From Plasmodiophora brassicae (taxonomy: Eukaryota; Endomyxa; Phytomyxea; Plasmodiophorida; Plasmodiophoridae): a stretch of DNA of 64,000 nucleotides. Made by a program: the position numbers and the translations under genes. This document shows, one piece after another, positions 1 through 10,433 of the stretch (its first letter is position 1; the number at the start of each line of letters is the position of its first letter). The stretch is from contig JASFAU010000001.1 of assembly GCA_039704465.1 (NCBI GenBank), forward strand, positions 1,984,001 to 2,048,000, written 5' to 3'. The notes beneath the pieces were generated by a model. The model was not told the origin of the DNA and made no database searches. It saw only the letters and a list, made by a program, of their open reading frames with translations.

Positions 1-333
1 CGCGCCTCAACGACCAGATCCGCCATACGGTCGTCGTCGTCCTGGGCGGCGAGACGGCACCCAACGCGCCGCCCCCTAACGCTGTCGCCCAGTGCGGCAA
101 TGCTGCGGCGACGCACCACGAGCCCAGCCGCGCCCGTCATGGCGCTATCGTCGTCCCCATGGACGTCGTGGGCCGGGTCGATGTCCACAGCCCGGGGTGC
201 ATCCTGCGCCGCCGTCGTCCTTGTCACCGTGGTCGCGGCCGGGGTCGCCTGGGTCAGGAGCGTCCGGCAACGGATACTGAAGCGCCAGCAGACGGCCCAT
301 ACGCGCGATTGGCTCAGCGAGCCGGCGATCTGA
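1..333 (+). CDS. C-terminal fragment of a possible membrane protein
   Basis: The frame is open from the left edge to a stop at 331-333, so only the end of the gene would lie here. The visible part is rich in Ser, Thr, Arg and Ala. It then has a hydrophobic run (CAAVVLVTVVAAGVAWV) followed by basic residues (RSVRQRILKRQ) and a short tail, the usual order of a single membrane span with a cytosolic C-terminus. No conserved domain is seen, and a second frame is also open over the first 100 bases, so an intron is possible. The call rests on the hydrophobic-then-basic pattern only. Confidence 0.35.
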   Translation, partial: RASTTRSAIRSSSSWAARRHPTRRPLTLSPSAAMLRRRTTSPAAPVMALSSSPWTSWAGSMSTARGASCAAVVLVTVVAAGVAWVRSVRQRILKRQQTAHTRDWLSEPAI

Positions 334-441
334 TCGAGACCGCGCGTTCTGGAATACATTCGCAACGCTGTCTCTATTCCAGAGTATTCGAGCGTTGGCC
401 CCCCAGACACTCGTCACCACCACCCTAAGCGCTAACGTACA

Positions 442-2123
442 ATGGCGTCGAGGGGCACAGCAGACGTCGGCATTGTCGCCGCCCCTGACGGGGACCCAGC
501 TGATCACCCACTCGTACCGGCGGCAGCATCACCGCCGGACGACGGGGCCGACGCCGCCCCAGGGCAACGATGGCGCCAGCTGAGCATTCTCATCGAATCG
601 CCCGAGATCGCCGTCGCCGAGGTCGAACGATCCCAGCAGCGCCTGCGACGTGCCGAGGCCCTGCAGGCGCTGACCGCAACGGCGGTGGGTAATCACGAGC
701 GGCACCCGATTCGCCCAGCGTCTGACGAAGCACGCCATGTCACCCCCAGGTGAAGACTCTGTCGAGGACGCTGCTGCAGATCGTTCGCGATGAGCGCAAC
801 GTGGCGACGAACGATATGCCCATCCCTTACGCTGACGCGCTGTCTGCCCTGGAGTCGTTCGGGCGTCAGTGCGGCGGCCTGAGCGATTGCATATCGGTCG
901 CCGTGCAACCGAGCCAGGACGCGCCCGCTCTGACGCTGCCGGAGATCGCCGCTGCCGTGTCGCGCCACGTCACGACGATGGAGATGGCGTCCAGGGACCT
1001 GGCGCGGCAACGTCGCCGGTGCCTGGAGCAGCAGGCGACGATAACGAGGCCGGCTGAGGCAGCGGGTCGGCTGGGTCGGTGGAAGGGCGGCGTGCGCCCC
1101 GAGGATCAGCACCAGGTCCAGGCGGAGCGGGCCCTGCGCGCCTCGGCGGCGTACGATCGCGCCGTCGGGCACGCACGCACCACGCAGCGGCAGTTCCGCA
1201 CCGGCACCGCACCCGACCTGCTGGACGCCCTCCAAGCGATCGACGCGCGCAACACGGCTCGCACCGCCGCCATCTGCCGGGCCCTCGTCGAGCACGTCGA
1301 CCCGTCCGTCGGGCGCGACCGCGTCGTCGCTGTCGTCGTCACCGACCCCGGCCGCTTCGTCGCCGAGTGCCAGCAGGCGGAGCAGCAGAGCGAGGCGCTG
1401 GTCGAGACGAAGGCGCCGCTCGCGTACGATCTGCCGGTATCGCTGGAGGACCTGCTGGATCGTCGTCAGGCGCCGGTGCTGACGCTGGAGGCGGTCATGG
1501 CGGCGCAGCAGAGCGCGCACCCGGGACGCACCGTCCCGGTCGTGTTCAGCCAGATCCTGCACGCGTTCCGCCAGGCGAACGGGTTCGCTGCCGACCGGGT
1601 CTTCCGCGTGTCACCGAGGCGCACGACCCGTTTGCAGGAGTACATGGACCAGGTGCGCGCAGGGCGCTTCCAGTGGCACGATGACGACGACGACGACGAT
1701 AGGAGCGCCATCGTGCCGGCGTACCTGTTGAAGTACTGGCTGCGGGCGCTGGATCGCCCTGTGATCCCGGTCGGTGCGTACCAGCTGTGCCTGGAGGTGG
1801 GTCGCGGCCCGTTCCGAGGGCCGGACGACATCGCGGCCTGCGTCGGCCACTGTTTGACTCGCCTGCCCGACGTGAACCGTCGCGTCCTGGCCGGCGTGAT
1901 CAGCGCCCTTCAGGAGACGAGCCGGCAGGCGCCGACGGACAAGGTGGTGCTGGCGCACGTGTTCGCCCCGTGCCTGATGCGGTACGTGGCGGTCGTCGTG
2001 GCGGACCCGCTGGAGCACCTCGACAGCGCCGACGACGAGCGATCCTTCGTCGAGCTGCTGATTGACCACTGGAGCGATGCGCCCGAGGAGTACCCGATCG
2101 ACGAGGAGCAATGGCCCGTGTAA
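442..2123 (+). CDS. RhoGAP-domain protein
   Basis: Two exons, 442-684 and 750-2123, joined in phase 0 across a 65-bp intron (GTGGGT...CCCCAG), give about 538 residues. The N-terminal half is helical and charged (a BAR- or coiled-coil-like region; inference). The C-terminal half has RhoGAP signatures: VFRVSP containing the expected arginine finger, then LLKYWLRALDRPVIP, then a helix with LAHVFAPCLMRY. Such proteins stimulate GTP hydrolysis on Rho/Rac GTPases. An oddity is a run of seven Asp inside the domain (about 1681-1701), in the loop after the arginine finger. The glycine usually following FRVS is a proline here. Activity is likely but unproven. Confidence 0.85.
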
Positions 2124-2271
2124 ACAATAACTATCGGTTTGCCGCATGCGTCGAGCCCGGCGCCATCGCATGCGACGGGAACGTTCCTCGACGGCCCGTT
2201 CTAGAACGGGTTATTCCAGAACGCGGCCCCTGCCCTGGCAGATGCCCAGTGATCAGTGATCATCAGAGACC

Positions 2272-2829
2272 ATGACCGCCCGTGTCGCCCTGTTCGTCGT
2301 CTTGCTGCTGTCGCTCTCGTGGGCAGGAGCGCCGCCTAATGGCCCACGAAGCGCCGCGGGTCACGATCGTGCAGGAACCGCGCTGGACCGGGCTGTGAAC
2401 GTCAAGGTGGTGACGACCCGACGTACCGTGGCGAAGGTGACCGTCACGCCGAAGCCCACAGTGAAGCCAGTCCAGACGGTGGCGACCACCCCGGCGCCGA
2501 CAATGAAGCCGGTGAAGACAGCGGCCACCACGCCAAGGCCGACAAAGACGCCAGCGCCAACGTTGCGCCCCACGACACGAACCATGGTGAAGAAGGCGGC
2601 GACCACACGTCCGGCGACGTTAAAGGCGCCACCTGCGACGACGGCGTCCACTCGGGCGTTGTCGACCATGCAGCCGGGCAAGCGGGCCACGACCGTGCAG
2701 GCGGCGCCATTGCCCGTGGTTGTGACCCTGCCGCCCATTCGCCTTCCAATCGCGCCGACCTCGGCAGCGAATCGCCTCATCGGCCCGGCAATGTCGGCGG
2801 CCATCATGCTGGCAGCGCTGTGGCAGTAA
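2272..2829 (+). CDS. secreted Thr/Pro/Lys-rich protein, probable GPI anchor
   Basis: A single exon codes for 185 residues. It starts with a signal peptide (MTARVALFVVLLLSLSWAGA). The centre is low-complexity Thr, Pro, Lys and Val with repeats of the type TVKPVQTVATTPAPT. It ends in a hydrophobic stretch with no charged tail (AMSAAIMLAALWQ), which fits a GPI-anchor signal. The composition suggests a heavily O-glycosylated mucin-like surface stalk. No enzyme domain is visible. A gene of the same design lies nearby at 5404-6203 on the other strand. GPI attachment is inferred from the tail only. Confidence 0.75.
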   Translation: MTARVALFVVLLLSLSWAGAPPNGPRSAAGHDRAGTALDRAVNVKVVTTRRTVAKVTVTPKPTVKPVQTVATTPAPTMKPVKTAATTPRPTKTPAPTLRPTTRTMVKKAATTRPATLKAPPATTASTRALSTMQPGKRATTVQAAPLPVVVTLPPIRLPIAPTSAANRLIGPAMSAAIMLAALWQ

Positions 2830-2909
2830 ACGTGTTCACCAGATACGCCTCGAATACAGTGCCAGATAAAGATAGATATGTTATTACCTAGCCTAGGTAC
2901 GGCAGTCGT

Positions 2910-4886
2910 CTAGACGTCGGCGAGCCATCGGTGCAGGGTCGCGTAGCAGAACGGGTGCCTGTTCAGCATGGCGTTGACGTCGACCAGGAACTGGTCGCGA
3001 ACGCGCGGGAAGTCCATGTACCGCGCCTGCATGCCGACGAACAGGCGATCGAAGCGCATCAGCAGCGCGCAGAACATCTGCTCGAAGGCCTCCTCCTCGG
3101 GCGCGTCTTGATGGCACAGCACCAGCAGCATTTCGCTGCCGAGCTCCGACGCCGCTATTCAAACCGTGTTAGGTCCCGAACGGCGGCGTGGACGCGCGCG
3201 GCGTGTCACGAGTACAGGGCAACTCGCCGATCAGATCGTCGAGCATCTGGACGAGGTTGATGGCCGCCGTGCAGACGGGATAGTGCCGATGCTGGTGGAC
3301 CATCTCTTGGGCGACCGCCCCTAGCGTCTCGCTCCAGTACACGAGGCACAGCAACCCCTGGTCACCACCAGGTACAGGTGAGCGCCCCTGGCGTTCAGCA
3401 CACGTGCGGCAGGGGCCGTCAACGTACGAGAAACCCAGTGCCCCGGAAATCAGTCTGCGGGTCCTTGCCCTGGAACCCGATCTCGGACCATCGCTCTGAT
3501 TTGCTGCCACTACAGATGGTCAGCGACGTCACCGCCGCAGCAGTGCACCCTGCCTGGCACCTACGGAAAGTGATCGTCGGGCTTCAACGCCCGCCACAAT
3601 CTTCCCAGCAGCGAGGCGTGCTCGGGATGATCCCAACTGACGGGAACGGACATCTGCGATCGCCTTCGCGACATTTCCTGCGTCTGGACCACAGACCGGG
3701 TATCAGCGGCAACAGCCCCGGGAGGAACAGATGGCCCACGGTCGTACCCGGCGTCGTTTGCGTTCGACGAACAGGTCGACGTGAACGCGAACGGTCTCGA
3801 GAAGCTCCTTCTGGTTGCGCTCCATGTCCCGGTCCGTCGAGCCGGTGACGACCAGGACGGTGTCCTTGCGGGTGCTGTCTTCGTCGCGCCACTTGACGCA
3901 GACGGCGCGCCCGACGACCTCGGGCATGAATCGCGACGCCTCCGCTGCGCAACCGGGTCAACGTCGTACATCGCCCACGCGGTGGAGCACTGGGCGAACC
4001 TACATAGAACGACCTTCTTCGTGTACAGCGACCGCACCAGGCTGATGGGTCGAATGAACCGGACCGCCAGCGCGTCCTCGGTCGGGTTGCTATTCGCGCC
4101 GCCGCGAATCAGTGGGCGTCGGCACACAGGGAGGCGAACGACGCCGGTGGGGGCGCACCTCGGGTCCTGGCAGTCGATGTTGGAGACGGCCAGGTCGCCG
4201 TTGTTCGTCACGGCGAACAGACGGCGCATCCAGACGCGCGTATCGGACACCATCTCGAGGAACGCGAACACGGCGCCGGCCCGCCGCAGGTGATGCAACT
4301 CGTGGGACCACTAGCACAGCGCGTAACGATTCAGGAACAGGTCGTCGTCCCGCGCGGTGTACGTACGGAGGCGCAGAGGTCGCCAGCTCGCGCCCGGTCC
4401 AGCACGTCGACGGCAACGTCAGCGGGACGCGCGGGCATCGGCCGCAGGTGCACGAACACGTCGGCGTCGTCGCGCAGCGCACCGACCGTATCGATGCGCT
4501 CGACGTGCAGGCGCTTCAGGGCGTCGACGTCGGCCAGCATCGAGCACTGCTGCACGATGAAGCAGATGAGCAGGTCGACGTCGACGCCGCGGTCGACCAG
4601 CTCGAACCGGCACCTGCATTTATCGCAGACGCGGGCGGACGCGTCGGCGGCGACCGGGCGGCGCCCGCGCGAGCACGCGGCACACACGACCAGCCTGGAC
4701 GGGGGGTGCGTCGCGTCAGCGCTGTGCAGGACGCGCACGCGCACAGGGTCGTTCGTACCCGCAGGCGCGGCAGTGATGGCGCCGGGTGAACAGCGTGAAC
4801 GGCGCTGAGCAGAGCGCGCAGGCGACCTGGTCGGCCGGCAGCAGCTTCCAGGGCGCCGACGACGATGATGACGACGACGACGCCAT
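2910..4886 (-). CDS. FYVE-PH-ELMO domain protein
   Basis: Eight exons (4886-4759, 4694-4367, 4310-4004, 3944-3748, 3683-3565, 3509-3428, 3357-3216, 3154-2910) join in phase with introns of 55-70 bp to give 515 residues. After a poly-Ser start comes a FYVE zinc finger: WKLLPADQVACALC, then the PI3P-binding core RRHHCRACG, then LVVCAACS and RVCDKC. The middle (about 170-310) reads as a PH-like domain. The C-terminal part is an ELMO domain with the core SERWSEIGFQGKDPQTDFRG, GLLCLVYW and a late helix AAINLVQMLDDL. ELMO proteins act with Rac- or Arf-family GTPases, and FYVE fingers bind endosomal PI3P. A role in endosome-linked GTPase control is inferred. The start is only 41 bp from the divergent mL53 gene. 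Confidence 0.88.
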
Positions 4887-4927
4887 TGGACGTTGGCGGC
4901 GGACTCCGCTAACGCGCGCGCCGCCCC

Positions 4928-5311
4928 ATGTCGAAGGCGGGCAAGGCCAAGGTGGCGGCGGACGCGGCCGCCGCCGTCGCGCCGACGCTGCTCAGCGGCG
5001 TCAAGCGCATCCAGATCGCGTTCGACATGATGCACCCGAGGGCGCAGTGCTGCCGGGAGCTGATGCGGCAGCTGGCGGGCAAGAAGGCGAAGGCGGGCGC
5101 CGCCGTCCAGGTGGAGACCCGGATCGAGACCGGCCTGCAGCCGACGATCAAGGTCGAGTTCACGTCCGGCGGGTCGCTGGACATCGACGCGACGACGACG
5201 AACGTCAAGGACGTGTTCGTGCAGATCCGCGAGGACATCGAACGCACCGAGAACTGGAACTCGACGGAGCTGTTCAAACCGATTCTGCAAGCCGGCGGCT
5301 ATATTCCTTAG
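4928..5311 (+). CDS. MRPL53: mitochondrial large-subunit ribosomal protein mL53
   Basis: A single exon of 127 residues. The segment FDMMHPRAQCCRELMRQL followed by a Lys-rich turn, then TIKVEFTSGGSLDIDATTTN and a C-terminal helix, matches the thioredoxin-like mL53 family, most closely the pattern I recall from plant homologues (FDPRTASCMEFL, VTFVNG, FDATST). The N-terminus is Ala/Lys-rich, which could serve as a mitochondrial targeting region. It is divergent with the FYVE-PH-ELMO gene, and a shared bidirectional promoter in the 41-bp gap is likely. It converges on the Thr/Pro-rich gene at 5404. Confidence 0.75.
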   Translation: MSKAGKAKVAADAAAAVAPTLLSGVKRIQIAFDMMHPRAQCCRELMRQLAGKKAKAGAAVQVETRIETGLQPTIKVEFTSGGSLDIDATTTNVKDVFVQIREDIERTENWNSTELFKPILQAGGYIP

Positions 5312-5353
5312 TGCACTCTCCGGTCATGGACGACGATGAACGCACAGCTGTCC

Positions 5354-5382
5354 CTGTGTGTATGTGTGTGTGTGTGTGTGCC
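5354..5382. repeat. TG microsatellite
   Basis: A run of alternating T and G with one interruption sits in the 92-bp gap between the convergent genes ending at 5311 and 5404. Confidence 0.9.
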
Positions 5383-5403
5383 TGCGCGCCGCCTGTGTCT
5401 CTG

Positions 5404-6203
5404 TTACGCGACCGTGAGGACGATGACGGCGACGACGATGCCGATCGGCAACGGGGACGCGTGCCCCGGCATGGTCGCCGAATTGCTCCTGATGTTTGTG
5501 TTGGCGTCGATCGGTGGCAACGTGTAATGCGGGAATGGGGTCGGCGTCGGCGTCGTCGCCGCCTGTGCCGCTGTCGTTGTTGCCGGGCGCACGTGCACAA
5601 TCGGTACGACCGGCAGCGACATCGTCGACGTTGGCTTGTGGACGGGGGCACGCTGCGCCATGGTCGTGTGAGGCGTCGCGGGCCCTGCCTTCATCACCGT
5701 TGTCGGCGATCGGCGGCGCGCGTCCGTCGTGACACGGTTCGCAGGCGACGCCACCATGGTGGCTGGACGACTACGGGTGATAGTAGGTGGGCGTTGATGG
5801 GGCGTCCCGGGACGGGTGGGTGCCCCGGTGGTTGGCGATGGTCGCGTCTGCATCGGGCGTCGTCGATTTCGTCGTCAGTGTGTGGCGCGGATGCAATCGT
5901 GTGTACCTTGGGGGGCGCAGGCGCCCTGGACGTCACGTCCCGCAGCACCCGACGCGCCGTTGCTGGAGCGGCGTGCACCGCGCCCTGTGTCGTGGCATGA
6001 GACGGACGATGCGTTGTCGGGTGCAACGCTTTCGCAGCAACCTGTTTGTTGGCGACGTTGCCTGGAGCTGTGCAACGGTGGAGCGTTAAATCGTATCCGC
6101 AGCATCATCACATATGGCTGCCTGGCTGACCGATCTGGGCCGCATGAGCGCAAGCCAACAGGCAGCAGGCGACGAGCAGGACGGGGAGCACCTGGCGGCG
6201 CAT
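5404..6203 (-). CDS. secreted Thr/Pro/Ala-rich protein with hydrophobic C-terminus
   Basis: Three exons (6203-6131, 6067-5907, 5847-5404) join in phase with introns of 63 and 59 bp to give 225 residues. The signal peptide is MRRQVLPVLLVACCLLACA. The body is rich in Thr, Pro, Ala, His and Arg with TPTPTPFP-type runs, and the last residues are hydrophobic (PLPIGIVVAVIVLTVA), consistent with a GPI signal or a membrane tail. No catalytic domain is seen. It has the same plan as the gene at 2272-2829, so both may belong to a mucin-like surface family, though low complexity makes true homology hard to judge. Confidence 0.7.
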
Positions 6204-7103
6204 CGTGATCGTGATGGCGTCCGTGTCTGGATACTGCCTACACAATGAGGGTACATGACCTGGCCGGCCACGTACGACATACTTCTAGAACGACGCGGCG
6301 GCAGGAATGTTCTCGATTGCCCAGCAAGCCCTTGTTCCAATACGCGATACAAAGCATAGGGGCCGCTCTGGCGTACAGGGCCAGGGAAGACGCTTGAACG
6401 ATATGTAGACTGTCTGACGCCTCCGGCGTGAGGGCACCAGAACATATTGCCGGTCATCGACACCATCACAGCGCTTCTACACGCGCCGGTGACGTCTTCT
6501 CCGCTGAACGGGCACGAGAACCGGTTCGTAGAACCTGCGAATGCTTCGGGATTGGATACGACCTCATCAGGTGGCGCACGTTGCCCGCTGCCCCCACTTG
6601 CAAGTAGTCGTCGCCTGGCTGTTCCCGACTGACTGTGCCAGCGAGCCGCCACGATATTCTTGATTCGGCAGCACCGAACCTGTTCCAGTACCAGTTCGTC
6701 GACGTTGTGACGCTGCACGATTACAATGGGGACACCAATGCCGGGCTTACTGCCGCGCTGGCCTTAGCCCAATCGTATGGGGCGCTGAACCCCGACCAGC
6801 GCGCCAACGACGTCGAAAACTGTGTCGGCGAGCCATCGTGGGTCGTCCTATGTAGGTCAGAACGCCAGGGCGACTCAGCAGCAGCAGCAGCAGCAGGGTC
6901 GATTCCGTTGGCCTGAACTGGGCCTGTAGATCGCCTCCCCGCCACACGTAATCAACCAGATATCGACTTCGTGTCAAAGCGTACGGCGCTTGGCCCATTT
7001 CGCGACCCGCGGCAGGGCAAGGCAGAAACGAAACGTGAATATATGCATTGCTGATCAGTGACCCCCTGCTGTACGTGCCGACGCCGCCGTCTCCTGGGGC
7101 GTA
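6204..7103. other. 900-bp intergenic stretch
   Basis: I see no convincing exon on either strand. It contains a short AGC trinucleotide run at about 6878-6897. It separates the start of the Thr/Pro-rich gene at 6203 from the 3' end of the next minus-strand gene, and may hold the promoter of the former. Confidence 0.5.
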
Positions 7104-8325
7104 CTAGAAGAACAGGCGATCGAGTGCAACCGCTTGTCGTCGTTGCCGCCGGCGCAAACAGTACTTCCGCACCCTGTACTGGACGATCACGGCGAGAGAT
7201 ACGACAAAGCAGAGCCCGGCGGCGGCCAGAGCTATCCAGGCCCATAGAGGATACCGACCGATGATGCCGTTCGTTGTCGTCTTTGGTCGCGACACTGGTT
7301 GGCCTTCGCGTTGCAGTGCGGCGCGCCGCTTTCCGGAAGACAGCGCCCCCCAAAGGACGGACGACGCAAGTACGATGCCGGCCGCTGACAATGCACGCCG
7401 TCGTGACAGCGAGCGAATGGAGCGCAGCATTCTTGGGACAACCGGACTGTTACGTGGCTTGCGAGACCGAGACCACCACGTAGTGAGGATGCCGAGAGAG
7501 GCGATGGCGATTCCGGTACGCGGCGACATTGCTGCGATCGGCCAGTGATGTCGCTGATCAGTACCGCTTATCGTCCCATGCTGAGCAGCATCAAGCAGTT
7601 GGCCCTTGTCCGTGTCATCCTCGGGTGTCGCCACAGAATCGTCGGGTTTCCGGGAACCAGACGAGGAGACGCTGGCAGGTCCGCGTTTAGCGCTGTCGGC
7701 ATCAAGGCCGGGGCCCGGCGCATCTGAAACCAGAACTTGAATATGACCGCGGGACGATGCCGAATGATCTCGTATGTTGGCTGCGATGTGTTGGAACAGT
7801 TCGAACGGTGGACGGACATCTCGTTTCGAGCCTCCGTACGGCTTGAGATACCGCCAGTTTATCTCGTCGCGAAGGTCCCCATCGGGAGTGAACGAGGGCC
7901 GACATGCTCTGCATAACCCAATCGTCCCATTAATGTCCTTGCGGAGAAGCGGCGACCGGCAACAAGACTTCAGGACTCTGCATACGGCGATCGCGTCGCG
8001 CTGATCCTCGGCAAACCCGGTCAGCTCGTTCGGGTCGTCATCTTTCCTGTCCCTGATACAGTCGGGACAGCATTTAGGAAATCCTGGTACAGCAGGTTGG
8101 CGCGAGCTTACATGATCGTAAGGTATTCCTTTCTGCTGATCGAACGCTTCCAGTTTGCCTGGTCAGTTGCGGACGCGTCTTCATCGTGGGTCCTGATGGA
8201 TCATTAGACTTAGGTAGCGCAGATCTGCGACAATGAACATACGATGTCGCCCGGCAGTGCGCTCCGTGCGTCACTGCAACGTGATGAACGCCGACAAGGA
8301 CGACAAGAACCTGCCAGAGCCGCAT
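7104..8325 (-). CDS. Cys-rich secreted or membrane protein with C-terminal membrane spans
   Basis: Two exons (8325-8232 and 8158-7104), joined across a 73-bp intron, give 382 residues. It begins with a signal peptide (MRLWQVLVVLVGVHHVAVTHG). A Cys-rich ectodomain follows, with CCPDC, CRVLKSCC and CRAC motifs. A polar region is then followed by hydrophobic segments near TGIAIASLGILTTWW, AAGIVLASSVLWGAL and WAWIALAAAGLCFVVSLAVI. The last is followed by basic residues. I do not recognise the family. The long second exon is open in one frame for over 1 kb and keeps the Cys pattern in frame. The first intron uses a weak GTCGCA donor, so that junction is less certain. It could be a surface receptor-like protein, which is inference. 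Confidence 0.6.
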
Positions 8326-8774
8326 TGCCAGCCAGCTCCTGCGACTCTCGACGGACTACCTGAATCCTGCACTGCCAATTCTGGACAACACCGTCCGCAG
8401 CCGGTCTATTTCTGGTCACTGCCAAATCATACTAACTGCACGAGGACGTCCTACAGTATGTCAGAAGATGCCGTCTAATCGAGAATACGGACCGGCGATC
8501 TTCCTCGATGGCCACCGGTTACGAGTATGGTGCTCCTGTTCTAGGATTCCCCAATGTCTGCGTCCCGTGAGGCATCTGATCGGGAGGAACCTCTCCCTCG
8601 CCCATTGCGTCCACCTCGTTTGCGTAGGCTCCCATCCCCAATCGGGCGCGTACATCGGTGCAACAGTTCCAATCGAGGTGGCGGCGTCCGCCTACATCAC
8701 GGAGATATACCGTGTGCAGCTCCGCTGAATCTGGCGCCGTGGCGGCATCATTTGCCGCAGAGGCCAGACGCGCA
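8326..8774. other. divergent promoter region
   Basis: About 450 bp lies between the minus-strand start at 8325 and the plus-strand methyltransferase start at 8775. No exon or repeat is evident. Confidence 0.4.
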
Positions 8775-10244
8775 ATGACTGTCTCGCTGTACGATGGACG
8801 GCTCTTGAACGAATGGATGCGAGACAACGGGTTCAGCGAGCGCCACGCCGACCAGTTGCGCACGCATCTGATCCGGCGACCGTGCGGATCCTTGGACGAT
8901 CTCGTCAGTGGCGTGCCGGATTTCGATCGGAAATGCGCGAGACGTGTTGCCGAGGCCGGCCGCCGGCGCGAACTATCCTGCATGACGAGCAAGATTGGCG
9001 CTATTCGCGAATGCGCCCGTACGACCAAACTCCAGGTCAACTTACAAGACGGATCTTCCGTCGAAACCGTCATTATTCGCCAGTCGTCTTGGACGTATGC
9101 ACCCGTCGTGGTTCTAGAGACTCCTTTATAGACGCTGATTGCGAGTGCTGTGATAGAACGCTGTGCATTTCATCGCAGGTTGGATGTGCCCAAGGTTCGT
9201 TGACGACGACTGTGGAGAGGGTGCGCTAATTGGTTGCCCTCTGCAGGATGCACGTTTTGTGCGACAGGCACGATGCGAACCGCGAAGAACCTGTCGGCGG
9301 GGCAGATCGTTGAGCAAGTCGTCCTGTGCCAGCGGTTTTCGCTGCCGAAAGGATTTCGGATCGTTTTCATGGGAATGGGAGAACGTGTGGTCTTTGCATT
9401 TGTCCTCTGTCGTCTGCGTCCCAAACTGACTGCTCTTGTACAGCATTTGCAAACTACAACGCCGTCATTGACGCGATTACTACGCTGACGAACCCGAAAT
9501 TGTTCGGAATGGCTCGTCGGCATATCACTGTATGCTGTCCTATTGCAGTATCATCCCGGCGATGGTTAACTGTTGCCGTAGGTCTCCACTGTTGGCATCA
9601 TCCCGCGTATGAAGACGTTTGCACGAGATGCACCCGGCGTGAATCTGGCCTTGAGCCTGCATGCTCCCACGCAGCCGCTCCGGATGCGGATAGTTCCTTC
9701 GGGCTCCGCCTATCCTGTGCAAGCATTGATGAGAGCGCTTGACGAGCACCTTGCGAATTCGCCACCGAAAACCCGGGTCTTTGTCGAATGCATTGTTATC
9801 AAGGGTATCAACGATTCGAAGGATGTCGGACGTCAGTTGGGAGCGCTGATCTGCGAGGGTGGCCCGAAGCGAAAGGAGGGCGTCATCCTCAATCTGATAC
9901 CTTACAACCCAACAAAGACAAAGGAGACATTCGAGGCGCCGTCGCCTGCTGATGTCACCGATCTGCAGAAATGCCTGACGGACGAGTTCGGTCTACGCTG
10001 CTATACCCGACGTGAAATGGGACAAGACATTGACAGCGCCTGTGGGCAACTCGTCTTGGAATCGAATCGGAAACGACAGTCGGCCGAAATCGAAGACATC
10101 GTTCAGCCATCCGTCCCAACCTTGGGTACAACAATACCTGAACGTCCATCTCAACCCGCCCGACCTTCAATACTCATTGGAGTCGCGCTGTCGTGTATTT
10201 GCACCGCTTTGCTCTTACATACAACGCGTTTGATCTTGTCGTAA
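8775..10244 (+). CDS. rlmN: RlmN/Cfr-type radical-SAM RNA methyltransferase with C-terminal membrane tail
   Basis: Five exons (8775-9094, 9157-9194, 9247-9384, 9444-9529, 9582-10244) give 414 residues. Family marks appear in order: VETVIIR, TLCISSQVGC, the radical-SAM cluster CAQGCTFC, MGMGEPFANYNAVI, RRHITVSTVGIIPRM, LALSLHAP, and the late ACGQL containing the methyl-carrier cysteine. RlmN enzymes methylate C2 of adenosine in 23S rRNA and some tRNAs. An organellar RNA substrate would be expected but is inference. Exon 2 is only 38 bp and its left junction is the least sure. The C-terminus adds a Pro/Ser linker and a hydrophobic span (ILIGVALSCICTALLL) not expected in the bacterial enzyme. 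Confidence 0.9.
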
Positions 10245-10433
10245 TGCCGGCTGGCCTGTTTACAAACGTAATCTTAGTAGGCACCGCTCTCGTAGCACTG
10301 TTTGCTGATACTCCTATAAAGTCTGTCTGCGCGCTTCTCCCACGTGGCCGGTGTCAGCTCGAAGCTCCCAGGTTATCGCGCCCTCAGCGAACCGGTAAAT
10401 GCGGATCATCTGGGTGGGTATATTGCTACAGTC

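Noticed and set aside
4331..5290. A minus-strand frame of about 320 codons crossing mL53
   Set aside because: Only its last third coincides with a real exon of the FYVE-PH-ELMO gene. The rest is antisense to mL53.
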